Source of the DNA: Solen grandis
Lineage: Eukaryota; Mollusca; Bivalvia; Adapedonta; Solenidae
Direction: 5' to 3'
Length of the DNA stretch: 64,000 nucleotides
Assembly: GCA_021229015.1 (NCBI GenBank)
Contig: CM037777.1
Coordinates: forward strand, 26,715,018-26,779,017
Part shown: one piece after another, positions 47,398 through 57,927 of the stretch
Numbering within the stretch: position 1 is the first letter of the stretch
How the letters are laid out: the number at the start of each line of letters is the position of its first letter
The notes under the pieces: generated by a model
Told to the model about the DNA's origin: nothing
Databases searched by the model: none
The model's input: the letters and a program-made list of their open reading frames with translations, nothing else
Translations under genes and position numbers: made by a program

Positions 47398-48447
47398 CTT
47401 AGTGATATTTTTAACATTAATATCAGGAAATATATATCATAAAAAATTAGAAAAGATGAAATATAGATGGACCAAGATTTTATCAAGGTAAAACATTTTT
47501 AAATTAATTCCAGGAATTATGGAGAAGTAAATCAAGGTCTGAAGGGCATCAGAGTCATTCAATGGTGTATTTTTAAGCATTAATTAGAAATTTAAAATAA
47601 CCAACAAAATTGGACAGTGTGCCCATGTTCATTGAAAATTTGACATTACATGTTAGATTCCATTGCAAGAATGCCTTACAAATGAGGAAAATGTACATCA
47701 GATGAGGTTCATAATACCAGTAGCATCATAGGTGATAACTCTTAAATTCTTATCTTTTTTTTTTCCACATGAAACTATTTTACCAAAATTGTTTTACATT
47801 CATAAGAAAAATAAAAATAAAGATAACGGACTAGACATCCTTACAAATGTCCATCAAAAATCAAATAATAAAAAAACCCATTAATTTTCCTTTCAGAACC
47901 TACATGATATATCACTCAAGGGCAAAAACCATTGGAGTGAAGTAGCCCTTGATACATTTTATTGGGCTTTTTAATGCAGGAAGCTATAAACATGTCACAA
48001 TAGCTAGGACAGGACAAATCTAGTGAGAATCCTAACCAAATAGTCTTCCTTAATATAAAGCTGTTTTTTTTTTTTGTATTTCTTAAGTTTATTCTTGGTC
48101 ATTAAGTTTTTATTATTCCAAGAACAGCATGAATATAATCTGTTTATAACTCAAACTTTTCCTACGTTTGACTGAAAATGCCTTTAAGCCTTTGAAGATA
48201 AAACAAAAAATAATTCAAGAAATGATGTCCATCACTAGCTAATGAACAGATTCAGGTGTCTGATCAGGTCTCTATTGGCCCTTTTCTAACTTCTATATGC
48301 AGGTTAGATAGATGAAAAAATTATTAGATAAATGTCAACTTTTATTTTTTTGCATCCCTTATACGACTCAATAGGTACCACATATAGCTGATCATCTTAA
48401 GATTCTAAATTTCCATAATCTTTTAAATTGGAAGTCTTTAAAAAAAG

Positions 48448-48859
48448 TTAACCCTTTCCCTCATATAGACTCATTTTGACGCACTCAATAGGTACCACAT
48501 AAAGCCTGATCTGTCTTAACCCTTTCCCTCATATAGACTCATTTTGACGCACTCAATAGGTACCACATAAAGCCTGATCTGTCTTAACCCTTTCCCTCAT
48601 ATAGACTCATTTTGACGCACTCAATAGGTACCACATAAAGCCTGATCTGTCTTAACCCTTTCCCTCATATAGACTCATTTTGACGCACTCAATAGGTACC
48701 ACATAAAGCCTGATCTGTCTTAACCTATTCCCTCATATAGACTCATTTTGACGCACTCAATAGGTACCACATAAAGCCTGATCTGTCTTAACCCTTTCCC
48801 TCATATAGACTCATTTTGACGCACTCAATAGGTACCACATAAAGCCTGATCTGCCTTAA
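48448..48859 (-). repeat. Array of six 68-bp MITE ends with no MITE body
   Basis: Six head-to-tail units start at 48448, 48516, 48584, 48652, 48720 and 48788; all but the fifth (TTAACCTATTCCC) are nearly identical. Each equals the first 66 bp of the 242-bp MITE plus a TC junction. The array begins with TTAA and ends with TTAA after GATCTGCC. No palindrome or right end follows. A decayed extra fragment with ACTCAATAGGTACCACA lies at about 48367. Confidence 0.92.
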
Positions 48860-51360
48860 AGTTCAGCTAAGATCCATGTATGATCTGTACAAGAGTGTTA
48901 TGTTTCTCCTTTTTTATATGAAAAAATTGTGTACTGCCTGTTACTTACTTATTTTGGGATGTTTATTGCTTGTTATTTACTTATTTTGGAATGTCTATTG
49001 CTTGTTATTTATTTATATTTGGGTGGGTATTGCCTTTTTTTTTAAATTGGATTTGTCTTACCTGCTATTTATTAACTTTAGGATTGATATTGCTTATGTT
49101 ATTTACTCGTGTTTGGGATGTGAACTGCCTGGAATTTACGCATTTGGGGTGTAGGTGGGAGACCAGGTCAGACTCAGATCTCTTTTAAATACCAACACCT
49201 GTGAAACAAATTACCCTCAAAATTTTATTTCTTGCCAGATTTTATTCCCAGCCATTACTGCATAAAATTAACTCAAACCCGGACATAAACACCAATCTGC
49301 CAATCTGTATGGGAAGGGAGAAATGGAGAGTTTTTGACATTTGACCTATACCATTAAATCCTTATTGTCAAGTATAAGATCCATTAGGTGAACAACAATG
49401 AAGGCAAATTTGAAGAGCTTGGGTTTTGCCAAGAGCAAGAAGCCTTTATCTTGGAGTAAAATGTTCTTATTATGTTCTATTATGTCCAAAAAGATTGTGA
49501 CTGGAGTTATTTCTATGCACTGCCACAGACACTTCATCGTGGTAGATTCAATTGGTCATATGAGCTGTACTTAATACGCTAAATACAAATAGCTACAGGA
49601 TTCTAGGTTAATGCTAGAGGTGCCCGGTTTTACCGGTATAGGAGTAAACTGTGGTCTGATGCAGCCAGGACAAGGATGTCAGAATAATACCAATACAAGT
49701 ACAAATTTTCAATAAATCTGTCGTTACTGATAATTTTATTGTTCAAATATAAAAAACTTTTTAGAAAGTATAATTTTATTTGAAAATATTCATGTTACCA
49801 ATAATGACCTACTTGTTATCCTTTGCAAAATTTAAATATATGAATAGTCTTTAACACAAGTCCTGGAATATTTTGTATGGTATATCATGATACGTACTGC
49901 GGTATTTACCGGTTTAATACAAAGTCGTCTCCAAACTTACGTATGGGGATAGCTTTAATGTTAAGTGTGAGATAATACAGTATTTCTTAGGGACTGTGTA
50001 AACACAAAGAAATGGGTACATCTTTTTTAAGATCAGAGTTCCAAACAGTGTGCACATTGGCATATTTTACACTTCAAAACTAACTAGAAATGCATAAGGT
50101 TATCATTTTGATATATGTTTACACATGCTCCTATTTAATAATGCAGGGAATGAAATATCAAAGCTGTTTATGTTTTTTCAGTTGCTATTCAAAACACTGA
50201 CCACAACTTCCATTAACAAACTGACTGGATATCTGTATCAATACTATTTCTGAAAATTGCCTTTCTAATTTTCGAAAAAGTCAACTCATAAGACAAGAAA
50301 ATTTTAAACTTTATAAGTGCTTTCTAATATTCCAGACGGAAAATAGACAGTAATGGGTTATTTGTGGCCAAAAAACTCTGTAAAATTTGCAATTTCTTTA
50401 GCACAACAACTGCATTGCCGACAAAAACGTGGGATGATTTGTATAAAGCATAACAAAGAGTTATGATTGTCAGGAGAAACAGTTTATATAATTACACTTT
50501 GCTAAAAAAGAAAAAAATTATTGGTCAAAATGTTTGAAAATAAAGCCCATTTTCTGCCTTTATCATTACTTATGCATCTACATAATTGTAACAAATTAGC
50601 ATGCCCGTTTTGGTCAATTCACAGAGAATTTTTAATTTAAACACGATCTTAAATTGGACAAGATTATGTAATTGAGTGTTCACATCAAATACTAAGTTTT
50701 GTATTTTACCCTTTATGTGGATTAAGTTTCTCCATTTACCCTCATACTTCAGAAAGTGGGAGTAATTATCCCCCCAAAAATGTATGGAACTCTGAAGATA
50801 ATATATTATAAATAACTCTAAAAATGTGTAAGAAATTCGGGGAAAAACTTAGATTCTTCTTGCATAACTATTAATAGTCCATGCAAACTGAATGTTAGAT
50901 CTACCCCTTTGTTCTTTCATTGCGCTCGAAAATATAAAATGATGAATTAGAGAGTTGAAAAATAAATTATCAAATATTTAAACTAAAATCTAGAAACTAA
51001 ACGATCTAATTTGTATTAATTATATCCAAAATTATTCACAAAAAAATCAAAATATATTAATTCAGTCTAGATTAAATGGTAAAAGAAAGAGCAACGTGCA
51101 AGTAATTCACCTTCGTATCATGGCTGTGGTTAACTTTTGCCGCGAAATGTCAAAAGTGTCAGGGGAGGTAACTGTAAAAAAATAATAATTATATCTTCTG
51201 CTAAAAAAACAACAACAAAAAACCCTGCAATTATCAAAATGAACAAATATGCAGAAATTAAACCCTAGTTCATTAACATGTTTCTATTTTTATTCACTAG
51301 ATAATCCTATTATGTTTTAGTTCATTTTTTGTGGGGGTAGGGGTGGGGAACAACAGAACT
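48860..51360. other. No gene seen
   Basis: AT-rich, inside the inferred large intron. Short GCTTGTTATTTACTTATTTTGG-like repeats at 48935-49100 (unit about 38 bp, four degenerate copies) explain the two overlapping plus-strand frames there. Confidence 0.5.
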
Positions 51361-51384
51361 AAAATATAAAGAAGGCTCACTTAC

Positions 51385-51416
51385 GATGATCGCAGCCGTT
51401 CAACGATGGCCGACAT
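51385..51416 (-). CDS. Coding start exon of an unidentified minus-strand gene
   Basis: Read on the minus strand, ATG at 51416-51414 opens MSAIVERLRS plus two bases (TC) of the next codon, followed directly by a GTAAGTGAG donor at 51384-51376. An in-frame TGA lies 21 nt upstream, so this ATG is the natural start. The exon probably reaches back to about 51607, where a pyrimidine-rich tract ending in TTTTCAG forms a good acceptor; this would leave a 5' untranslated leader in the same exon and at least one non-coding exon upstream. It ends in phase 2, matching the exon at 38409-38478. The protein family is not recognised from these residues. The start codon, donor and phase match are seen; the gene itself is inferred. 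Confidence 0.62.
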
Positions 51417-51607
51417 GCTTGTATATTCCACTGATCACTTGAAGCACATTATCCAGAAAACACAATTAGAACCTCCAATAATTCACATTTCATCACTTTG
51501 AAGTTATGGAATCATATATCGATCCTTGTGGATGCAAAGCTCCGGATATTATTCCGTGACAGGGACCGATGTATAGATATATCGCACAGGTTCCTGTACT
51601 ATAGTGT

Positions 51608-51627
51608 CTGAAAATAAATAAGAAAAC
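51608..51627 (-). other. Probable splice acceptor upstream of the ATG exon
   Basis: The minus strand reads a T/C-rich tract ending TTATTTATTTTCAG at 51608, followed by ACACTATAG. This is a strong 3' splice site 191 nt before the start codon. It suggests that the start-codon exon is internal and that the promoter with a non-coding first exon is further right, possibly beyond 52 kb. Confidence 0.45.
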
Positions 51628-51734
51628 TCGATATCAAAGAAAGGAAACCAGGAGAAAATAACACATTGCTAGAAGAACAGGTAATACCAATGCTAGTATA
51701 TGTTGTGCTGCAGTTTATCGCGGAGTTCAGTACT

Positions 51735-51945
51735 GACGCTGTGGCATTATTTCAGTCACTTATACATTATCGCGACGTCAAGTCATTAAACAGGTACGAG
51801 AAGAACCAAGGCACAGAGACGCCCGGCCTACAGCAAACCAACTCAACATGGACATTCCAATTAACCAGGCCGGGGACTTGAACACAACACTGTGGTGGAT
51901 AGTAGGTCAGCGACTGTGATTCATCAGCAACAGACGTCCCAAATG
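51735..51945 (-). mobile_element. Diverged SINE, family-1-like
   Basis: Order on the plus strand: ATTTCAGTCACTTATACATT, CGCGACGTCAAGT, GAGACGCCCGGCC, AGCAAACC, then GGACTTGAACAC (complement of box B GTTCAAGTCC) and a head with GTGGTGGATAG. Matches family-1 architecture but is diverged. It lies just upstream of the inferred gene's start exon. Confidence 0.5.
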
Positions 51946-52099
51946 GGCATAGAATTTCAGAAATCCATGAAACAGAGAGTACATAAATCTCCTGATGATG
52001 ACGTCACAATGTGTAATAGTGAAGAAATGTGTTATATTTTAAATTTTAATATTTTAGCCAAATTGAAGAAGGTAATGAGTAGGATAACAATTTGTAGTT

Positions 52100-52102
<3 letters not shown>

Positions 52103-52138
<36 letters not shown>
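52103..52138. repeat. Run of 36 A
   Basis: Uninterrupted adenines. No retrotransposed gene or SINE body is recognised directly to its left; a retroposon tail is possible. Confidence 0.9.
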
Positions 52139-52140
<2 letters not shown>

Positions 52141-52198
52141 TTAAAGAGCATTGATTGCAGCCGGTATGAAGTCGATCAACCTGTGAATAACAATATAT

Positions 52199-52340
52199 CT
52201 GGTCAAAACTGTATTAACGGTCACCTCTGAATAACAGCCATAAAAATCCAAGTACTGAATTTAAAGATAATTTAACCATTGAATAGCAATCTTCCGGATA
52301 GAGACCAGTTTTCAAATTCCCTTGAGTGGCCTTTATTTTT
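52199..52340. mobile_element. Divergent relative of the second MITE family
   Basis: Left end CTGGTCAAAACTGTATTAACGG followed by CACCTCTGAATAACAGCC resembles that family's subterminal motifs. The right part (GATAGAGACCAG) is diverged. Assignment is tentative. Confidence 0.35.
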
Positions 52341-53085
52341 ACATTTCACTGAACATATCAAATGTGGTTATAGATTTCACATTCGCTTTCATATGAAGCT
52401 CTCATAAACGTACCTAATTGGCTGACAGATAGACAAGTAGAAACACCCCAGACGACAAAAATAAATGAATATGGGTCTGTATTGACAGTGGAACCATCTG
52501 CAACTAAGCAGTTACAGGCTAGTCGATAATTTATTTATTTAAAACATAAAATGACAGTCAGGGTGTCCTTACAATGATTGATTCCGTGCATAATCGATTT
52601 TGAAGCGCGTGCGACATCACGTGATTTAGCGAGGAAATTGATAGTTAAATGCAGTCTGAAACCATTACATTTCCTGACAGGTGTCCTGGGAATCTTGGTT
52701 GGGTGCGACCAATTATCAACATGAAGTCATCACCGACTCTCTCTCTACTTCACTGTGGATTCCAGAGACAGACGAAGAACCAGAAGTGACAAATTATCTT
52801 ATTTTTCTGCATTCAGGCATGAAATTTGCATTAACTGGACAGAGTAATCGCCCTTTGATACTGGATAACCTCTGAAAATTGTACAGGTGCTTAGCGCAAT
52901 GACCATTTATCCCTTGCGCGCATACAAACACACATATTCAAACTACTCGAATACATGTGTGTCAAAAATCTAAATGCGTGACCAGGCCGAGTCAATGTCA
53001 TTTATTGTTGCGTCCTATGAATTTCGAACCAACGACCGGATCACATTTACTTGTGGCATCTCCCGAGTACGAGTATTTAAAAGAA

Positions 53086-53245
53086 ATGGGTGAGCAACTA
53101 AAGTCCTCTCTCAAAGCAAAGACGACTGATAACAGAAAGACGGACATTTTGCACGGACGGGACCATCGTCGAAAACCCATGGTATATATTCCGTTATTGC
53201 TCCGCGCCAAAGCGCGGAGCCATTTGTATTTGCGATCTTTATAGT
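53086..53245 (+). mobile_element. 3' end of a Helentron/pearl-like element with GC-rich hairpin
   Basis: GAAAGACGGACATTTTGC and ACGGACGGGACCATCG are followed by a perfect 9-bp GC stem: GCTCCGCGC (53199-53207), loop CAAA, GCGCGGAGC (53212-53220). A tetranucleotide-like tract and then a hairpin near the 3' end is the expected Helentron-type order, though this hairpin differs from those at 41750 and 29060. Confidence 0.45.
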
Positions 53246-53357
53246 CAACGGAGTCGGTTTTGATATTTTTCAGAAGATGGGACGAGACAAGCATATATTT
53301 CTCACTTGGACATCTATTACATCATGTATACAGGGTTCTTACTGACTCCAGCAGGCA

Positions 53358-53499
53358 CCGTGTTCTCGAAAACACTTAAATAAGATCTCAGGTTCAAATT
53401 CGAGTATCATACTCAAATCCCCATTGAAACTAACGGGCATAGTTTGAGTATAAGTATGAAAAAGATACTTCAGTACCATTTTTATTTTCGAGAACACGG
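53358..53499. mobile_element. Fold-back MITE with CCGTGTTCTCGAAAA ends
   Basis: A 142-bp element with perfect 15-bp inverted ends CCGTGTTCTCGAAAA / TTTTCGAGAACACGG. The interior also mirrors itself (GAGTATCATACTCAAA...TTTGAGTATAAGTATG). No open frame of note. Confidence 0.7.
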
Positions 53500-53547
53500 A
53501 GCTGGCCCATCTCCAGTTTTGGAGGAAAAGTATTCTTGTTTTACTAA

Positions 53548-53732
53548 GGGATCGGCAATACCCGGAATAATTCGATAATTGAAATAGACCAATCTGACAC
53601 TGGAAAAAACTCAAATGTATGTTAATTTCCTACTGAACAATGTGTGGATTTATACACCAGCATGTAGATTAGGCGTTCGGGGAGTGCTCGTTGATTTACG
53701 TAGGTTTACGTCTCATTTTGGAATGAAATGGT
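53548..53732. repeat. Dispersed repeat R1, copy 2
   Basis: GGGATCGGCAATACCCGG, AATAGACCAATCTG, TCAAATGTATGTTAATTTCC, AGCATGTAGATTAGG, TCGTTGATTTACGTAGG. About 80% similar to copy 1 by eye, same orientation. It lies 48 bp from the fold-back MITE at 53358. Confidence 0.75.
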
Positions 53733-53925
53733 TTATACCTGGACTGAAAATTGGTAGAAGCAGATCGGAACATTAGACATTTTAATGGACCATTAACACT
53801 GAGAATCGATACTCATTGTAACTAATGATACCTTCTATCATGGTTGCCAGCAAAAGGACATGCATGGCGTTAAACTATACACATACAGCAAAAGTTTCAA
53901 CATTATCTAATTTTCTGCGTCCAGA

Positions 53926-54170
53926 GGGGGCCTCCGTGGCGGAGAGGGTAAATACTTTAACACACACTCAGCCCCAAACCGCGTGGGTTCGAATCCCGGC
54001 AGGGTCATTCGGATTTTCATGTGAGGAAACCTTCCAGCTGGCTTGCGGTAGGTCGGTGGTTCTACCCGGATGCCTCCGTGCATTCGGGGTCTTCTTCCAC
54101 CTGTAATTAGCCGGACGTCGCTATATGACTGAAATACTGTCGAAGCGACGTAAACTCAAATAGTCAAGTA
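53926..54170 (+). mobile_element. SINE family 1, full-length reference copy
   Basis: Head GGGGGCCTCCGTGGCGGAGA with box A-like GTGGCGGAGAGGGT and box B GGGTTCGAATCCC. Then a conserved body: CATGTGAGGAAACCTTCCAG, CTGGCTTGCGG, GGTCGGTGGTTCTACCC, CCTCCGTGCATTCGGG. The 3' end is CGCTATATGACTG, GTCGAAGCGACG, TAAACTCAAATAGTCAAG. About 245 bp. tRNA-derived SINEs with a shared central domain are known from bivalves and gastropods. It would be transcribed by RNA polymerase III and mobilised by a LINE. Confidence 0.85.
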
Positions 54171-54542
54171 AGTCTCTGCTTCCAAAATTTAATTTAAAAC
54201 TTCAGTCAAGAAGTACATGTACCAACGATATCCTGAAACTTGCACTCTCAGTCAAGAAAGTGATAATCATGAATGTGAAAATTAAGTCCCTGAATTTTAA
54301 ACAAATTAGTCCATTATTTGGAACATGTGCCCCGTCTGTATTGGCAAGTTTATAACAAAACATAATATATAGTTAATCATACTATAATAACACAAAAATC
54401 AACACATACATACATACACACATACATATACTTGTATTATTATCAGAATTATTTCTTTACCGTATGTATCACAACATATGTACGAAAATCAACATTAACA
54501 TACGTACCTTCTATTTATATCAATTCGAATCCATTTTAAAAG

Positions 54543-54783
54543 TTGACCCTTTCCTCATAGAGGACACCATGAAAAGACCTATGCGAACAGCATAAAACCA
54601 GATCAGCCTGCGAGTAACTCGCAGGCTGATCAGGTTTTATGCTGTTCGCTGCTCCTCAGTGGTCTGGTAATGAGGATTTTACAATTAAATTTGGTAAGGT
54701 TTAACTGTGGTTTTCTGCAGATCAGGCTTTATGTGGTATCTACTAAGTGCGTCAAAATGAGTCTATGTGAGGGAAATGGTTAA
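54543..54783 (+). mobile_element. piggyBac-like MITE with a mutated left end
   Basis: The left end reads TTGACCCTTTCCTCATAG (TTAA changed to TTGA and one C lost). The rest matches siblings, including the palindrome; the right end GGGAAATGGTTAA has one substitution. Probably an immobile relic. Confidence 0.88.
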
Positions 54784-55384
54784 TGAATTTATACACAATT
54801 TTCTGGTCACGTACACATACATCCCGTACATATACATGTATTATATCATCAATTTCAATATTATATACAATATAATATATAATATGATCGCGCTGCGGTA
54901 CGAAATCCACTTTCTAAACCATAATATGGAGATAATGACACGTAATGTTATTTACTTAAGCTAATGTAATCAAATGCGGGTTTATTACCTCCCAGCTAAT
55001 TAATTAATGTTTACCTTTAATAAGGATGCCGCTGAGCCGAAACACACAGGTGAAATTAACACAAATTTAAACCGACACCTGACCATAATATCGTTCACGT
55101 TATCCCTCAAGAGTTATATCCATATGCAGAATTCATGGTCTCTGTAAGAAAATGGCGATTCCTTATCTGTTCCAGTAATGTGCTTGTAAAACAATGGTCC
55201 CGCTTTCCGTTCTCTGCCGTTATCTAGCTAGTTTAGCGAAGTATCGTTATACCTTTCGTGTTTAGTGTGAACTACCTGTCGTGTCAACTGACCTATGAAA
55301 TCCGCTGGCTTAGTCCATTATGACGAGTATAGGGGTGATATCAGTATCACTTATCTTCAGAGATTCGTGTAAATTATTTCATGA

Positions 55385-55656
55385 ATTAATGAGTAAATTG
55401 TTTGTTCTTGGGTTTAACGTCCCAACGGCAGTATTTCAGTCATTTGGAGACTATATCTACTTGATACAAAGTGCATCTATACTGCAACATGTGGCATGAT
55501 AACACACCTGACACCGGGTCATTACCCTCTAGATATTTGTTGAGCACCAAGCAGGGAGCTATGAGTCACCATTTTAACGACTTTGGTAGGTCGCGGTCGA
55601 GGATCGAACCCACGCCCGCCCGCTTCCGAGACGGACGCTCTAACCTCTCGGCCATG
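55385..55656 (-). mobile_element. SINE family 2, complete copy
   Basis: The minus strand starts TGGCCGAGAGGTTAGAGCG (box A-like), has GTGGGTTCGATCCTCG (box B), then CTCCCTGCTTGGTGCTCAAC, GGTAATGACCCGGTGTCAGG, one copy of TGTTATCATGCCACATG, and ends ACTGCCGTTGGGACG followed by TTAAACCCAAGAACAAA. About 272 bp. This is the single-unit form whose internal segment looks multiplied at 1560-2545. Confidence 0.82.
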
Positions 55657-56828
55657 GTATATATTTAATAAATCGTTCACCGCTCGTTACTCGAATATCA
55701 ATCTATCCATTCTTCAATGCCCTTCTCAGTGGTTTGAATGAAATAAACTTTGAACTTTAATTCCTCCGTCTTTCGATCACAATTGTATATTTACTCTGGG
55801 TTTGCAAACGCCATATATTCCTTTTCAATATATATATTTTAATGTATAGGAAATAAAATCAATGAGCACGAAGATAAATGCAGCATATTCTTGCTTTCAG
55901 TAGTAGTGTAAAATTTAATTCACGAGTGGCTATAGATTATTTCCTATGAACCTGAGTGAAATAAAAATTATATCTTTTCACTTTAATCAAGAACATTTTG
56001 ATAATCTATTTACGCGCATTGCTTTTTCCTAAAATTGGCCGGAAAAGCACATCTTACGAATATTTTGAACGTGAAATTTTGTTACATCAAGCGTGCATAC
56101 TTACTCAAGATCACATAGTTTAACACTGAATATGATGTTTTTCCCCAGCTAAACACTACATGTATTTCCCTACGACACCGAGCGTTGTCCACAATCCGGA
56201 GGTCTGTCTGCCTAACTAAAAAAATAAATAATAATAATAATTCCAATAACACGTTATTCCCTCGGATTTCTTATGTTTCTATGATTTCTGATGTAGGTCA
56301 GATGACTAGAAGGAAGGATCTAAGTAACGATGCATGGTGTGTCCTCAGGTGAAATACTTTTCAGTAAGGTATGAACGTAACACACACATAACACAATTAG
56401 ATGTTATCACTGTAGAACGAGAAATTATGTCACCGGCAGGGCGATTCATTTCTTATCTACAATATCTCAATTAGTAGGGAAATAAACAGTTACTGATATC
56501 AAGATTAAAATTCCTTGATTAATAGGCAAACTTGTTAATTAGATCAGTGCAAATAAAGGAATTCAAAAGAATGTTGGCATCTGATGAAGCGAAACGATAG
56601 TGAACCAAATAAAACATTAAGGATTTAAACTTTATTTATTTAACATCGATAGGACAGAAAAGCGATATCGATTGTGGATACCTTCTTGTTGGCATTGAAT
56701 CAAAATCCTTGTGTGGGAGGTAACCGGAGCTTAAACATATAACCCACGTTTCCAAACGGGCAGCCACAATAACCGTACAGAGTCAGAGCAACCATTCAGA
56801 TACGAAACTCGGTTGTATTGGTGGTGAA

Positions 56829-56890
56829 AACAACAACAACAACAACAAAACAAAAACAAAAAACAACAAACAACAACAACAAACAAAAAA
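56829..56890. repeat. CAA-rich simple repeat
   Basis: AACAACAACAAC units with interspersed AAAACAAAAAC. Confidence 0.85.
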
Positions 56891-57847
56891 AGTGCGTTAA
56901 CCACTAGGCCAGTCGGAGATTTGTTTCAAATGGGGAAAGACAAACTACGTTTGATGCACGTTTAAAAATTGATAATATGTAATTGCATGACGTGTCTGTG
57001 TAATTCATTTGTACATAGTTCCAAGTTGTTATGTTCAGTTCTTGTTAAAATAAGCAAGAAATCTATATTCCATGAACATCAGTGCACTAAATATATATCG
57101 TCTTGACTGGAATTGTAAAAAAAAAAAAAAAATTGCATTTTTTGATAAGTTTATTGATTTTTGCAGTGCTCGGATAACCTCAGTTTAATTCGGATCACTT
57201 CAGTTCAATTCGAATCACCCCAAATTAATTCGGATCATTTCAGTCTCCGGAAATGGACGAATGGCTACGAAAGAGGATCAGAAATGATATTCAGACATGT
57301 TTTAAATACCTGAGGTGCCAAGTAAAGGGGGCATATAGGTGTCAACAATAAGATACTGCTCAGGGTCCTCCCACCCTCCTAAGTAACTGATGTCACTTTT
57401 CATTAATGGCCACTAATGCGGCGTTAACAGTTTAAATATGACAAACATATCTTCATGCTACCGACGAATAACCATTGCAATGTAAACGAACTTGAAATAT
57501 TTAGATAAGCTTTTCTACATCAAATATTCATTATCAAATGGCGTCGATCTTGTAGCGCACAAACATCAATTTTGCACAAAACGTGGTTTCGGGATTTTCC
57601 GGACGTACTCGCTTATTTCCGACTCTGGCGGAAGTGCCCGATCTCGTGCTACTGAGACTTACTATCTCTGTTACCAGTGTGACAGCGCCATCCTGACGAG
57701 TCGTACGAATGAATTGATAACTGATATCTTTTGATCGTCTGATAAGAGCGTGTATGTTGATGGGACGTTCAGATGACACCGGGCGATTACCATCACACAA
57801 AGAATGCATACCTTACGGGATCTCTCTCTCTCAACAATGTTTTACTA

Positions 57848-57926
<79 letters not shown>
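57848..57926. repeat. (GAAA)n(GATA)n microsatellite
   Basis: About six GAAA units turning into fourteen GATA units. Confidence 0.95.

Positions 57927-57927
<1 letters not shown>

Larger units (their letters stand above)
38479..51384 (-). other. Inferred intron between the two supported coding exons
   Basis: A 12.9 kb interval bounded on the minus strand by a GTAAGTGAG donor (right end) and a TTACAG acceptor (left end), phase 2. It holds five full 242-bp MITEs, a 68-bp MITE-end array, one pearl-like element, a second-family MITE, a SINE and a fold-back element. Intron status is inferred from the splice signals and the matching codon phase only. Confidence 0.55.

Noticed and set aside
48448..48859. 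Independent satellite unrelated to transposons
   Set aside because: Each unit equals the first 66 bp of the 242-bp MITE, so it is derived from that element.
48876..49188. Two overlapping plus-strand frames rich in Leu, Phe and Tyr that resemble membrane segments
   Set aside because: They come from a degenerate ~38-bp T-rich tandem repeat (GCTTGTTATTTACTTATTTTGG-like), which explains the hydrophobic pattern.
57492..57809. Overlapping plus and minus frames in the GC-richer patch near 57.6 kb
   Set aside because: No matching splice sites, no recognisable domain, and both strands are equally open; treated as intergenic or possible non-coding exon.
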